Assembly (NCBI RefSeq): GCF_014199205.1
Contig: NZ_JACIJD010000008.1
Span: 62,001 to 126,000 of the forward strand
Direction: 5' to 3'
DNA from: Muricoccus pecuniae
GTDB taxonomy: Bacteria; Pseudomonadota; Alphaproteobacteria; Acetobacterales; Acetobacteraceae
Length of the DNA: 64,000 nt
Position 1 is the first letter of the stretch, and each line of letters opens with the position of its first letter. The notes beneath the pieces were generated by a model that was not told the origin of the DNA, made no database searches, and saw nothing but the letters and a program-made list of their open reading frames with translations. A program made the position numbers and the translations under genes. Shown here piece after piece: positions 7,609 to 16,071 of this stretch.

Positions 7609-8897
7609 GCCGCGCGCTCCACCCCGCACCACTCCGCCATCAGCAGCGCGATGCTGCGCGTGATGTCGTGCATGGATTGTAGGCCCACGCTCTCGTCGAT
7701 GCCGTGGATCTCCTGCGCGTCCGGGCCGAAGCAGGCGACGGGCGTGTCCTGGTAGAGGGTGAAGAAGCGGCCGTCCGTCAGCCCCGTCGCGGGATAGTCG
7801 CGCAGCTCGCCGCTCGAGACCTCGGCATAGCTGCGGCGGGCGAGGCGGCAGATCTCGCTCTCCATGTCGAAGGCGCAGGGGTCGGCCATGAAGCCCTTGA
7901 ACTCGACCCTCACCTGCGTCCCGCGCAGCGCGGGATCGGCGGCGGCCTCGGCCACGATGCGCTCGATGTCGGCGCGGGTCCGGGCCGCGCTGTAGCCGAG
8001 CATCACCCCCACGCGCAGCCCGATCCGGGCGCGCGTCGGGACGGAGGAGTTCCACTCGCCGCCCTCGACCGTGCCGAGATTGACGTTCACGGGGTGGTTC
8101 ACGCCGCGGAAGGCCGCGTGGATGTTCTCCGCGCGGTTGCGCTCGTTCTCGTAGTCCTTGAAGCGGCCGGCGATGTGCATAGCCGCCTCAATGGCGTTGA
8201 TGCCGGCATGCATGTCCCGCACATGGGTCGGGCGGCCCGTGACGGTGACCCAGGCCCAGACCACGCCGACCTCGGCGGAGTACATGGCGGCCATGCCCGG
8301 TCCGGGCTCGGGGATGACGACCGCATCCGTCCTCGGCAGGGCGAGCATGGTGGCGAGCGCACCGTTGCCGCTGCACTCCTCCTCGATCACTGCCTGCATC
8401 TGCACGGTCGCGGCCGGCTGCAGCCCGGCCAGCCGCAGCGCCTGGAAGGCGGTGAGGTAGGAGACGATCCCCGCCTTCATGTCCCCCGCGCCGCGCCCGT
8501 ACATGCGGCCGTCCCGCACCGAGGGCTCGTAGGGCGGGGTGATCCAGAGATCGGCCGCCCCTTCCGGCACCACGTCCACATGGCCTTGGAGGGCAAGGCT
8601 GCGCCCGCGCCCCTCGCGCGGGGTGTGCACGGCGGCGACGTTGTCCCGCCCGGCATAGGAGATGAGCGGGGGCGAGAAGCCGGGATGGTCGCGCAGCGCC
8701 TCGGGATCCGTCGGGATGCGGCGCGGGGCGAGGCCAAGGGATTCGAAGTTGGCGGCCATGAGGTCCAGCGCGCCCGCCTCCTTCCCCAGCGTCGACTCGC
8801 AGCGCACCAGGGCGGCCAGCCGCTCGACCGCCTCCCCCTCCAGGGCCGTGACGGCGTCGAGGATGGCGCGGCGGGCACCGGGGTCGAGAGGGATCAT
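7605..8897 (-). CDS. ArgE/DapE-type M20 deacylase
   Basis: A 430-residue M20 metallopeptidase. Zinc and catalytic residues are visible in LQGHVDVVPEG (H106, D108), GRGAGDMKAG (D139), IEEECSGNGA (E172-E173) and a C-terminal EIHGIDESV histidine. These enzymes remove acyl groups from N-acyl amino acids such as acetylornithine, succinyl-diaminopimelate and related compounds. It is the first gene of a five-gene minus-strand operon, and AGGAG lies just upstream of ATG 8897. No arginine or lysine biosynthetic genes are near, so a catabolic deacylase role is more likely than argE or dapE itself. The divergent gene encodes an amidohydrolase of the acetylpolyamine type, and three 23-nt repeats sit in the shared intergenic region. 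Confidence 0.86.
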   Translation of the reverse strand: MIPLDPGARRAILDAVTALEGEAVERLAALVRCESTLGKEAGALDLMAANFESLGLAPRRIPTDPEALRDHPGFSPPLISYAGRDNVAAVHTPREGRGRSLALQGHVDVVPEGAADLWITPPYEPSVRDGRMYGRGAGDMKAGIVSYLTAFQALRLAGLQPAATVQMQAVIEEECSGNGALATMLALPRTDAVVIPEPGPGMAAMYSAEVGVVWAWVTVTGRPTHVRDMHAGINAIEAAMHIAGRFKDYENERNRAENIHAAFRGVNHPVNVNLGTVEGGEWNSSVPTRARIGLRVGVMLGYSAARTRADIERIVAEAAADPALRGTQVRVEFKGFMADPCAFDMESEICRLARRSYAEVSSGELRDYPATGLTDGRFFTLYQDTPVACFGPDAQEIHGIDESVGLQSMHDITRSIALLMAEWCGVERAA

Positions 8898-8945
8898 GCG
8901 GTCTCCTGGGGGCTGCGTGGCGCGCAGGCTACGCCTTCCGCGTCG

Positions 8946-9014
8946 CCTGTCGAGGCGCGGAATGGTCACCTGTCGAGGCGTCGATGGGTCATCTGTCGAG
9001 GCGCGTGGACAAGC
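8946..9014. repeat. Three tandem 23-nt direct repeats, probable operator array
   Basis: The core CTGTCGAGGCG recurs with its first base at 8947, 8970 and 8993, an exact 23-nt period of about two helical turns. Units one and two also share a trailing G(G)TCA; the third diverges after the core. The array fills most of the gap between the divergent deacylase (start 8897) and amidohydrolase (start 9041) genes. Repeated sites on one face of the helix in a divergent promoter suggest cooperative binding by a regulator. That role is inference. Confidence 0.6.
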
Positions 9015-9040
9015 CCCCGGCCCGCCCATAGGGTCCGCCC

Positions 9041-10072
9041 ATGCAGGCCTTCGACCATCCGCTGGAATCGGCCCACGCGCCGGGCTTCTTCCTTATGCGC
9101 GGGGTGCTGCGCCCGAATTTCGAGGTGCCCGCCCGGGCCGCCGCGCTGCGCGAGGGCCTGCGCGCGCTCGGCATCGCGCCGGAAACCTCAGCCCTGCCCG
9201 ACCGGGCGGCGCTGGAGAGCGTGCACGCCCCCGATTACCTCGACTGGCTCCGGGACGCCCATGCCGAATGGGCCGCCCTTCCCGGCTCAGGGGGGGAGGT
9301 GGTGTCCAACATCCATCCCTCGCCGGAGATGATCGCCCAGGGCGCCCGGCCCTCGACCAGGGCGGTCGGCAAGGCGGGCTGGTACACGGCCGACACGGCC
9401 TGCCCCGTCGGCCCCGGCACCTACGAGGCAGCGCGGGCCGCCGCCGGCTGCGCCCTGGCCGCCGCGGAGGTCGCGGCGCGCGGCGGGGTGGCCTATGCCC
9501 TCTGCCGCCCGCCCGGGCACCACGCCTATGCCGCCCGTGCCGGGGGGCATTGCTACATCAACAACGCCGCGCTCGCCGCCCAGGCGCTGCGCGAGGCCGG
9601 CGCCGGCAGGGTGGCGGTGCTCGACATCGACAGCCATCACGGCAACGGCACGCAGGGCGTCTTCTGGACGCGGCCGGACGTGCTGACCGTCTCCATCCAC
9701 GCCGATCCCGATGCCTACTACCCCTGGTTCGTGGGCCACGCCGCCGAGACCGGCGCGGGGGACGGGGCGGGCTTCAACCTCAACCTTCCCCAGCCCATGG
9801 GCACGGCCGACGAGGCCTGGCTGGAGGCGGTGGCCGCGGGGATCGCGCGCATCCGCGCCTTCGGGGCCGAGGCGCTCGTCGTCTCCCTCGGCTTCGATGC
9901 TTCGGAGCACGAGCCGCTCGCCGCGCTCCGCGTGACGGAGGAGGGCTTCGCCCGCGCCGGCGCCGCCATCGCCGCCCTCGGGCTGCCCTCCGCCATCATC
10001 CAGGAGGGCGGCTACAACACGGAGGTCATCGGCACCCTTCTCGCCCGCTTCCTCGGAGCTTGGCGGGGGTGA
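9041..10072 (+). CDS. Histone-deacetylase-family amidohydrolase (acetylpolyamine amidohydrolase-like)
   Basis: A 343-residue zinc deacetylase of the arginase/HDAC fold. Residues visible are PPGHH (H160, H161), DIDSHHGNGTQ (zinc ligands D197 and H199), FDASEHEP (D286) and EGGY (Y325, the transition-state tyrosine). Spacing matches Mycoplana acetylpolyamine amidohydrolase with a two-residue offset. Such enzymes remove acetyl groups from acetylputrescine, acetylspermidine or similar amines. It diverges from the deacylase operon across the 23-nt repeat array and overlaps the start of yifB as GTGA (10069-10072). Function in polyamine or acyl-amine catabolism is likely; acetoin utilisation (AcuC) is the main alternative and less likely given the motif spacing. 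Confidence 0.86.
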   Translation: MQAFDHPLESAHAPGFFLMRGVLRPNFEVPARAAALREGLRALGIAPETSALPDRAALESVHAPDYLDWLRDAHAEWAALPGSGGEVVSNIHPSPEMIAQGARPSTRAVGKAGWYTADTACPVGPGTYEAARAAAGCALAAAEVAARGGVAYALCRPPGHHAYAARAGGHCYINNAALAAQALREAGAGRVAVLDIDSHHGNGTQGVFWTRPDVLTVSIHADPDAYYPWFVGHAAETGAGDGAGFNLNLPQPMGTADEAWLEAVAAGIARIRAFGAEALVVSLGFDASEHEPLAALRVTEEGFARAGAAIAALGLPSAIIQEGGYNTEVIGTLLARFLGAWRG

Positions 10073-11580
10073 GCCTCGCCCGGGTCACCACCTTCTCCTT
10101 CCAGGGCGTCGAGGCGGTGCCGGTCGAGGTGCAGGTCCAGCTCTCGGCCGGGCTGCCCGCCTTCACCCTGGTCGGCCTGCCGAACAAGGCTGTGGGGGAG
10201 AGCCGGGAGAGGGTGCGCGCCGTCCTCTCCGGCCTCGGCCTCTCCCTGCCGCCCAAGCGCGTGCTGGTGAACCTCGCCCCGGCCGACCTGCCGAAGGAGG
10301 GCAGCCATTTCGACCTGCCCATCGCCCTCGGCCTCCTCGCGGCCATGGGGGTGATCCCGGCGGACGAACTGGCCCATTTCGCGGCCATGGGCGAGCTGGC
10401 GCTGGACGGCACGATCCAGCCCGTCGCCGGTGTGCTGCCCGCGGCGCTCGCCTGCGCGGAGCGGGAGCTCGGCCTCGTCTGCCCGGCGGCGCAGGGGGCC
10501 GAGGCCTGCTGGGCGGGCGCGACCGAGGCCGTGGCGGCGCCGGACCTCCGCGCCCTCATCGCCCATTTCCAGGGGCGGCAGCTCCTCTCGCCTCCCCTCC
10601 CCGCCGCGCCGCTGGCCGGCGAGGCGCGCGGCCCCTGCCTCTCCGAGGTCAGGGGGCAGGAGAGCGCCAAGCGCGCGCTGGAAGTGGCGGCAGCCGGATC
10701 GCACCACCTCCTGATGATCGGCCCTCCCGGCTCGGGCAAGTCGATGCTCGCCGCGCGCCTGCCCAGCCTCCTGCCCGACCTCTCGCCAATGGAGGCGCTG
10801 GAGGTGAGCCTCGTCCGCTCCGTCGCGGGCGGGCTGGAAGGCGGGCGGATCAGCGCGCGGCCGCCCTTCCGGGACCCGCACCACTCCGCCTCCCAGGCGG
10901 CGCTGACCGGCGGCGGGCCGCGCGCGCGGCCGGGTGAGATCAGCCTCGCCCACCGGGGCGTGCTGTTCCTCGACGAGCTGCCCGAGTTCCCCCGCCCCGC
11001 GCTGGAGGCGCTTCGCCAGCCGCTGGAGACGGGCCGGGTGATGGTGGCCCGGGCCTCGGCCCATGTGAGCTATCCCGCCCGCGTGCAGCTCGTGGCCGCG
11101 ATGAATCCCTGCCGCTGCGGCTATCTCGGCGATGCCTCGCGCGAGTGCGGGCAGGCGCCACGATGCGGCGAGGGCTACCAGGGCAAGCTCTCCGGCCCCC
11201 TGCTGGACCGGATCGACCTGACGATCGAGGTGCAGCCCATTCCCCCGCGCGAACTGGCCCGCGCCCCTACCGGCGAGGCGAGCGCGACGGTCGCGGCCCG
11301 CGTCGCGGCCGCGCGCGAGGCGCAGCGGGCGCGCTATGCCGGGCTCGGCATCGCGACCAATGCGGAGGCGCCGGTGGAAGCGATGCGGCAGGACTTCGCC
11401 GCGGAGGCGCTGGCCCTCGCCGAGAGCGCGGCCGAGCGCCTGGCCCTTTCCAGCCGGGGCTTCACCCGCACGCTCCGCGTCGCGCGCAGCATCGCGGATC
11501 TCGCCGCCTCGGCGGTGGTGCAGCGGGCCCATCTGGCCGAGGCGCTCGCCTTCCGGCACAGGCGGCCGGCGCCGGGCTGA
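10069..11580 (+). CDS. YifB/ComM-family Mg-chelatase-like AAA+ ATPase
   Basis: A 503-residue protein with the N-terminal ChlI-like domain (residues 1-170, opening FSFQGVEAVPVEVQV and containing LVGLPNKAVGESRERVRAVL) followed by an AAA+ core. Walker A is GPPGSGKS (218-225), Walker B is GVLFLDE (297-303), and the NPCRCGY and C-terminal LRVARSIADL regions match the family. ComM is a helicase that promotes branch migration in natural transformation, and YifB relatives are assumed to act in recombination. GTG 10069 is used because it overlaps the preceding stop as GTGA; the long open frame upstream is just read-through over the amidohydrolase gene. Confidence 0.88.
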   Translation: MSLARVTTFSFQGVEAVPVEVQVQLSAGLPAFTLVGLPNKAVGESRERVRAVLSGLGLSLPPKRVLVNLAPADLPKEGSHFDLPIALGLLAAMGVIPADELAHFAAMGELALDGTIQPVAGVLPAALACAERELGLVCPAAQGAEACWAGATEAVAAPDLRALIAHFQGRQLLSPPLPAAPLAGEARGPCLSEVRGQESAKRALEVAAAGSHHLLMIGPPGSGKSMLAARLPSLLPDLSPMEALEVSLVRSVAGGLEGGRISARPPFRDPHHSASQAALTGGGPRARPGEISLAHRGVLFLDELPEFPRPALEALRQPLETGRVMVARASAHVSYPARVQLVAAMNPCRCGYLGDASRECGQAPRCGEGYQGKLSGPLLDRIDLTIEVQPIPPRELARAPTGEASATVAARVAAAREAQRARYAGLGIATNAEAPVEAMRQDFAAEALALAESAAERLALSSRGFTRTLRVARSIADLAASAVVQRAHLAEALAFRHRRPAPG

Positions 11581-11599
11581 GTGCCGGATCGCTTTCCCG

Positions 11600-12583
11600 T
11601 CAGGGCGCCATTCTGATGGACCGCATCCAGTTCACCAGCAGCCCCGGCCATTCCGCCGCGGGCATCCCGGCGACGAGGCGGATGGAGAAACCGTGCCCGC
11701 CCTGCCGGAAGAGGTGCAGCTCCGCCGGCACGCCTGCGCGCGCTGCGGCGCCGTAGAAGGCCAGGGCGTTTGCCACGGGCACCGCGTCGTCGTCGCTGGC
11801 ACCGAAAATGAAGCTGGGCGGCAGGGCCTTGCTCACGTGCCGCTCGGGCGAGTTCGCCTCTACCAGCTCTCCCAGGGGCGTCTTGCCGAGCAGCTCCTCG
11901 CGCGAAACGGCGTGGGTGATGGCGGGGTCCATGGAGATCACGGGATAGCCGAGCGCCAGGAAGTCGGGGCGTGCCGGGAGGGCGTCGGCGGCGTCCTGCG
12001 GCTGGTAGACCCTGCGCTCGAAGCCGGTGGCCAGCTGCGCCGCGAGGTGCCCGCCGGCGGAGAAGCCGAGCATGCCGATCCGTTGGGGGTCGAGACCCCA
12101 GTCCCGGGCATTGTGGCGGATCAGGCGCATCGCGCGCTGCGCGTCCATCAGCGGCGCGTCGGTGGCCTGGCCGCCGCCCGGCAGCCTGTAGACAAGGCGA
12201 AAGACAGTGATGCCGTCGCGGTTCAGGCGACGGGCGACCTCCTCACCCTCCTTGTCGATCACCACGCGCTGGTAGGCGCCGCCGGGTGTGACGAGCAGCG
12301 CCGTGCCATTCGGGCGCTCGGGGCGGAAGATGACGAGTTGCGGCCGCGTGATGTTCAGGACGGCGCGGTCCTGGATCCCGGGGTCGCGGCTGCGCTCGAT
12401 CACCTCCTGGGCCGCGGCGAAGCGCGCGGAGCCCGGCGGGTCGGCCGGCCAGAGCGGGATCTCCTGTCCATCGGCCGGCGCGACGGCATGGGCCCCACCA
12501 GCGCCTGTCAGGCCGAGGGCCAGGAGGGCGATGGCGAGCAGCGCCGCGCGGGTGGGTGCGGGAAACAGGGTTCCAGATCTCAC
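11600..12583 (-). CDS. Secreted alpha/beta-hydrolase esterase
   Basis: A 327-residue protein with a signal peptide (about 1-33, hydrophobic core ALLAIALLALGL, AHA cleavage region) followed by an alpha/beta-hydrolase of the acetyl-esterase/xylan-esterase (BD-FAE) type. The oxyanion region is VTPGGAYQ (98-105), the nucleophile elbow is GFSAGGHLAA (S175), and the C-terminal GGHGFS holds the catalytic histidine, with an Asp in GASDDDAVP. It should deacylate carbohydrate or small-ester substrates in the periplasm. GTG 12583 is the likely start, with AGGAA about 10 nt upstream; there is no ATG in a sensible place. It is separated by 80 nt from the upstream CoA ligase gene, so co-transcription with that operon is possible. 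It converges with yifB. Confidence 0.8.
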   Translation of the reverse strand: MRSGTLFPAPTRAALLAIALLALGLTGAGGAHAVAPADGQEIPLWPADPPGSARFAAAQEVIERSRDPGIQDRAVLNITRPQLVIFRPERPNGTALLVTPGGAYQRVVIDKEGEEVARRLNRDGITVFRLVYRLPGGGQATDAPLMDAQRAMRLIRHNARDWGLDPQRIGMLGFSAGGHLAAQLATGFERRVYQPQDAADALPARPDFLALGYPVISMDPAITHAVSREELLGKTPLGELVEANSPERHVSKALPPSFIFGASDDDAVPVANALAFYGAAARAGVPAELHLFRQGGHGFSIRLVAGMPAAEWPGLLVNWMRSIRMAP

Positions 12584-12663
12584 AGCACGGTTTTCCTGAA
12601 GATGAGCCCCCGCCGACGCGGTCAGGCGTTCGATGGCCGGTGCGTGACGGCAAGCGACGCGCC

Positions 12664-13899
12664 TCACCCCGGCGCAGGGCGGGTGTCGTCGATCACCTTG
12701 CCGTCGTTCGGTAGGCTGCCCGGCGGCACCAGCGCAACCTCCCCGCGAAGCCGCGTGATAGCGTGGAGGGCGTCGGCCAGCCTGTCGCGCAGGCCCGGAA
12801 CCTCCGGCGCCTCGGCGCGCAGTTCCATCCTGTCCCGCCCCTCGGTCTCTGAGACGAGGAGGCGCAGGCGGCCGAGGCCGGGGATACCCTTCGCGATCGC
12901 CGCCACCATCTCCGGCCTGATGAAGAGGCCACGCACCTTCGCCGCCTGGTCCGCGCGGCCCATCCAGCCGCGGATGCGCGCGTTGGTCCGCCCGCAAGGG
13001 CTGCCGCCCGGCATGAACGCCGAGAGGTCTCCGGTCGCGAAGCGGATGAGCGGATAGGCCTCGTCGAAGACGGTGACGACGACCTCGCCCACCTCGCCCT
13101 CCGCCACGGGGTCGCCGGTGCCGGGGCGCACGATCTCGACGATCACCTCCTCGTCGAGGATCAGCCCCTCGCGCGCCTCGCTCTCATAGGCGATCACGCC
13201 GCACTCGGCCGTGGCGTAGGACTGCAGCACCGTCAGCCCGCGATCCCCGTAGAAGGCACGGAGGGAGGGCAGGAAGGCACCGCCCGAGACATGGCCGAGT
13301 CGGAGCGACGACACGTCGAGCCCGAGCTCGTCCGCGCGCTCCAGGATGGTGCGCAGGAAGTCCGGCGTGCCGGAATAGGCGCGCGGCCGGAGATGCGCCA
13401 TCGCGCGCGCCTGGGCCTCGGTGTTGCCGGTCCCCGCGGGGATGACGGGGCAGCCGAGCGCCCGCGCGCCCCCCTCCAGCATGAAGCCGGCCGGGGTGAA
13501 GTGATAGGAGAAGCAGTTCTGCATCACATCGCCCGCGCGCAGCCCCGTGGCGTGCAGCGCGCGGGCGAAGCGGAAGCTGTCGGTGCCCTGCCCTTGCGGC
13601 TCGTGGATCGGCCCCGGGGAGACGAAGATGCGCGCGAGCGAGGCGACCGGCACGCCGTTGAGCCCGCCGAGCGGCGGCTCCGCGGACTGCAAGGCGATCA
13701 GATCCGACTTTCGCGTGACGGGGAGCCGCGCGAGCGCCCCACGGGAGTCGACTTCCGCGGGCTCCACGCCATGCAGCACCCGCGCCGCATGCGGCGAGCC
13801 GGCCGCCGCGCGGGCGAGGAAGCCCGGAAGGCGCGACATCAGCGCCGCCTCGCGCTGTGCGGGCTCTCTCGTCTCCAGCGCGTCGTAGAAGGGGCTCAA
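12664..13899 (-). CDS. PaaK-like acyl/aryl-CoA ligase
   Basis: A 411-residue adenylate-forming enzyme of the phenylacetate-CoA ligase group. Family features are the FYDALETREPAQREAAL N-terminus, QNCFSYHFTPAGFMLEGG, the SYATAECG adenylation motif, RFATGDLS and the C-terminal RGWMGRADQAAKVRG hinge region. It would activate a carboxylic acid with ATP and CoA. The start is TTG at 13899, accepted because it overlaps the livF stop as TTGA and because the family's conserved N-terminus begins there; the next ATG, 20 codons later, would remove it. As the last gene of the ABC-importer operon, it probably activates the imported acid. Substrate is unknown. Confidence 0.82.
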   Translation of the reverse strand: MSPFYDALETREPAQREAALMSRLPGFLARAAAGSPHAARVLHGVEPAEVDSRGALARLPVTRKSDLIALQSAEPPLGGLNGVPVASLARIFVSPGPIHEPQGQGTDSFRFARALHATGLRAGDVMQNCFSYHFTPAGFMLEGGARALGCPVIPAGTGNTEAQARAMAHLRPRAYSGTPDFLRTILERADELGLDVSSLRLGHVSGGAFLPSLRAFYGDRGLTVLQSYATAECGVIAYESEAREGLILDEEVIVEIVRPGTGDPVAEGEVGEVVVTVFDEAYPLIRFATGDLSAFMPGGSPCGRTNARIRGWMGRADQAAKVRGLFIRPEMVAAIAKGIPGLGRLRLLVSETEGRDRMELRAEAPEVPGLRDRLADALHAITRLRGEVALVPPGSLPNDGKVIDDTRPAPG

Positions 13900-14735
13900 A
13901 GCCAGCGCTTCCGGCGCTTGTAGGATTTGAGGTTGCGGAAGGACTTCCGCTCCGCCCCGTGGCCGCCGAGGTAGAACTCCTTCACGTCCTCGTTGGAGGA
14001 GAGCGCCTCGGCCGTGCCGTCCAGCACCACCTTTCCCTGCTCCATCACATAGCCGTAGTCGGCGACGGAGAGCGCCATGCGCGCGTTCTGCTCGACCAGC
14101 AGGATGGTCACGCCCAGCTCGGCATTGATCCGCCGGATGATGCCGAACACCTCCCGCACCAGCAGCGGCGAGAGGCCCATGGAGGGCTCGTCCATCAGGA
14201 TGAGCTTCGGCCGGGCCATCAGCGCGCGGCCGATCGCCAGCATCTGCTGCTCCCCGCCGGAGAGATAGCCCGCCAGCCCCGTGCGCTCCTTAAGGCGCGG
14301 GAAATAGGAGTACACCATCTCGATGTCGCGCTTGATATCGCCGTCGCTCCGCGTGAAAGCGCCGAGGCGGAGATTCTCGAGGCAGGTCATGTCCGCCACG
14401 ATCCGCCGTCCTTCCATCACCTGGAAGATGCCGCGGCGGACGATCTCATGGGGATCGATGCCGTCGATGCGCTCCCCGGCGAAGCGCACCTCGCCGCGCG
14501 TGACCTGCCCTTCCTCGGTTTTCAGGAGCCCGCTGATGGCCTTGAGGGTCGTGGACTTCCCCGCGCCATTGGCCCCGAGCAGCGCGACGATGCCGCCCTT
14601 GGGAACGGAGAGGGAGAGGCCACGCAACACGAGGATGACGTCGTTGTAGACGACCTCGATGTTGGAGACCTCCAGCAAGGGCGGCGCGACGGGCGCCGCC
14701 CCCACGGGCGCGGGACGATGCGCGGCGTCGAGCAT
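13896..14735 (-). CDS. livF: Branched-chain-amino-acid-type ABC transporter ATPase (LivF)
   Basis: A 279-residue ABC ATPase of the LivF subgroup: Walker A GANGAGKST (54-62), Q-loop near VMEGRRIV, signature LSGGE (158-162), Walker B LILMDEP (178-184), and the LivF-typical NARMALSVADYGYVMEQGKV. It energises the LivH/LivM channel together with LivG. ATG 14735 overlaps the binding-protein stop by one base; GTG 14738 (GTGA overlap) or TTG 14741 are alternative starts differing by one or two codons. Its basic C-terminal tail (FRNLKSYKRRKRW) is slightly longer than usual. It couples into the PaaK-like ligase gene. Confidence 0.9.
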   Translation of the reverse strand: MLDAAHRPAPVGAAPVAPPLLEVSNIEVVYNDVILVLRGLSLSVPKGGIVALLGANGAGKSTTLKAISGLLKTEEGQVTRGEVRFAGERIDGIDPHEIVRRGIFQVMEGRRIVADMTCLENLRLGAFTRSDGDIKRDIEMVYSYFPRLKERTGLAGYLSGGEQQMLAIGRALMARPKLILMDEPSMGLSPLLVREVFGIIRRINAELGVTILLVEQNARMALSVADYGYVMEQGKVVLDGTAEALSSNEDVKEFYLGGHGAERKSFRNLKSYKRRKRWL

Positions 14736-16021
14736 CACCAACCCAGCAGCTCACGCTTGCGCTCGAGCTCCACCGTCGTCACCGGCTCGAGCCGCATCGT
14801 GCCCGCGCGCATGAGATCCCCGACGCTTCCCTGGGAGGTGTCCCCGCTCACGACCGCGCGGTAGATCGCAACCCGCATCGTTCCGCGGTGGTCGTCCGGC
14901 GTGAAGGTGGAGGGCGTGCAGACCCCCTCGAAGCCGCGCGGAACCCAGTTGCTGCGCTCGTAGAAGCCCTTCTGGATGCGCTCGCCCGTGATCTGCCCGC
15001 CATTGGCGGCGGCCGTGTCCATCGCCTCCACCATCAGCATCGCGGCGCAGGCGCCGGCGAGGTAATGGACAGGGCGATAGGTGCTGCCAGCGGGATCGGA
15101 GATGCGGCTGATCGCGCGGATCGTCTCCATTCCCGGCGCGTCCTGCCCCGTGACGACCTGGGTACGGACGGGGAAGACGACGCCGTTCGCGGCCGAGCCC
15201 GCCGCCTTCATCGCGTTCTCGTCCATGCCCCAGACATTGCCCATGAACTGCACCTGCACCCCCGCCGTCTGGCAGGCGCGCAGCACGGAGATGTTGGAGC
15301 CGGCCGTGTTGCCGAGATAGGCGTAGTTCACGCCCTGCTGCTTCAGCGTCAGGCACTGCGAGGTGTAGTCGCCCGGCGCGAGCGCGAACTGGATGGCTGG
15401 CAGGACATCGAAGCCGAGCTCGCGCGCCATCGCCTCGCCCGCCTCCTTCGGCGAGTTCGGATAGGGATGGTTGCCGCCCATATGGACGTATTTCGGCCGG
15501 CCCTGCCCGTTGCGCGCCTTCCAGTCATCGGCGGCCCAGCGCAGCATGCCGCGCAGCGCGTCCGAGTAGGACGGGCCGAAGAAGAAGTTGTAGGGCGAGG
15601 CCTCGACGCCCTGCCGCCCGGACTTGCCGCCGGCATCGGTGAGCGCCGCGGAATAGGAGCCGGAGACGAAGGGGATCCGGTCGCGGTTGACGAAGCGCAC
15701 CAGCGCCTCGGTGTCCGCCGTCCCCCAGCCCTGGATGGCGACGACGCGTTCCCGCCCCGTCCAGGCCTGGTACTGGCTCACGGCGCGCGGGGCCTGATAG
15801 CCATAGTCGAAGCCGAGCACGTTGAGCTGACGGCCGCTCACGCCGTTGCGTGTCTGGTTCACCCAGGCCAGCGTGTCCGCGACGCCCTGCCCATAGGGCA
15901 CGCCGACATCCGACGTCGCGCCGGAATTGTCCATCAGATGCCCGACCGGAATGCGCTGCTGCGCCACCGCCGGCGCGGCCGCCGCAACGCCCGCCGCGAG
16001 TACCAGGGCCACCTTCTTCAT
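14735..16021 (-). CDS. ABC importer periplasmic substrate-binding protein (LivK-like)
   Basis: A 428-residue type I periplasmic binding protein with a signal peptide (MKKVALVLAAGVAAAAPAVA-QQ). The mature part has the Leu/Ile/Val-binding fold: DNSGATSDVGVPYGQGVADTL, then VRFVNRDRIPFVSGSYSA, and a hinge before NISVLRACQTAGV. It binds the transported compound for the LivHMFG complex. Homologues of this subtype in Rhodospirillales and Burkholderiales often sit with acyl-CoA synthetases, which suggests a carboxylic or aromatic acid ligand rather than leucine; that is inference. GGAGGGAAG precedes ATG 16021. The stop overlaps livF. Confidence 0.88.
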   Translation of the reverse strand: MKKVALVLAAGVAAAAPAVAQQRIPVGHLMDNSGATSDVGVPYGQGVADTLAWVNQTRNGVSGRQLNVLGFDYGYQAPRAVSQYQAWTGRERVVAIQGWGTADTEALVRFVNRDRIPFVSGSYSAALTDAGGKSGRQGVEASPYNFFFGPSYSDALRGMLRWAADDWKARNGQGRPKYVHMGGNHPYPNSPKEAGEAMARELGFDVLPAIQFALAPGDYTSQCLTLKQQGVNYAYLGNTAGSNISVLRACQTAGVQVQFMGNVWGMDENAMKAAGSAANGVVFPVRTQVVTGQDAPGMETIRAISRISDPAGSTYRPVHYLAGACAAMLMVEAMDTAAANGGQITGERIQKGFYERSNWVPRGFEGVCTPSTFTPDDHRGTMRVAIYRAVVSGDTSQGSVGDLMRAGTMRLEPVTTVELERKRELLGW

Positions 16022-16071
16022 CCGCTTCCCTCCATCGGCCGCTTCGCGCGGCTCGGTATGTTGCGAGCTTG

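Noticed and set aside
8946-9014. Repeat array as a CRISPR
   Set aside because: Three units with 23-nt period and no distinct variable spacers; it lies in a promoter gap without cas genes.
8662-10068. Apparent 469-codon N-terminal extension of YifB
   Set aside because: The frame merely stays open through the out-of-frame amidohydrolase gene; YifB homology starts at GTG 10069.
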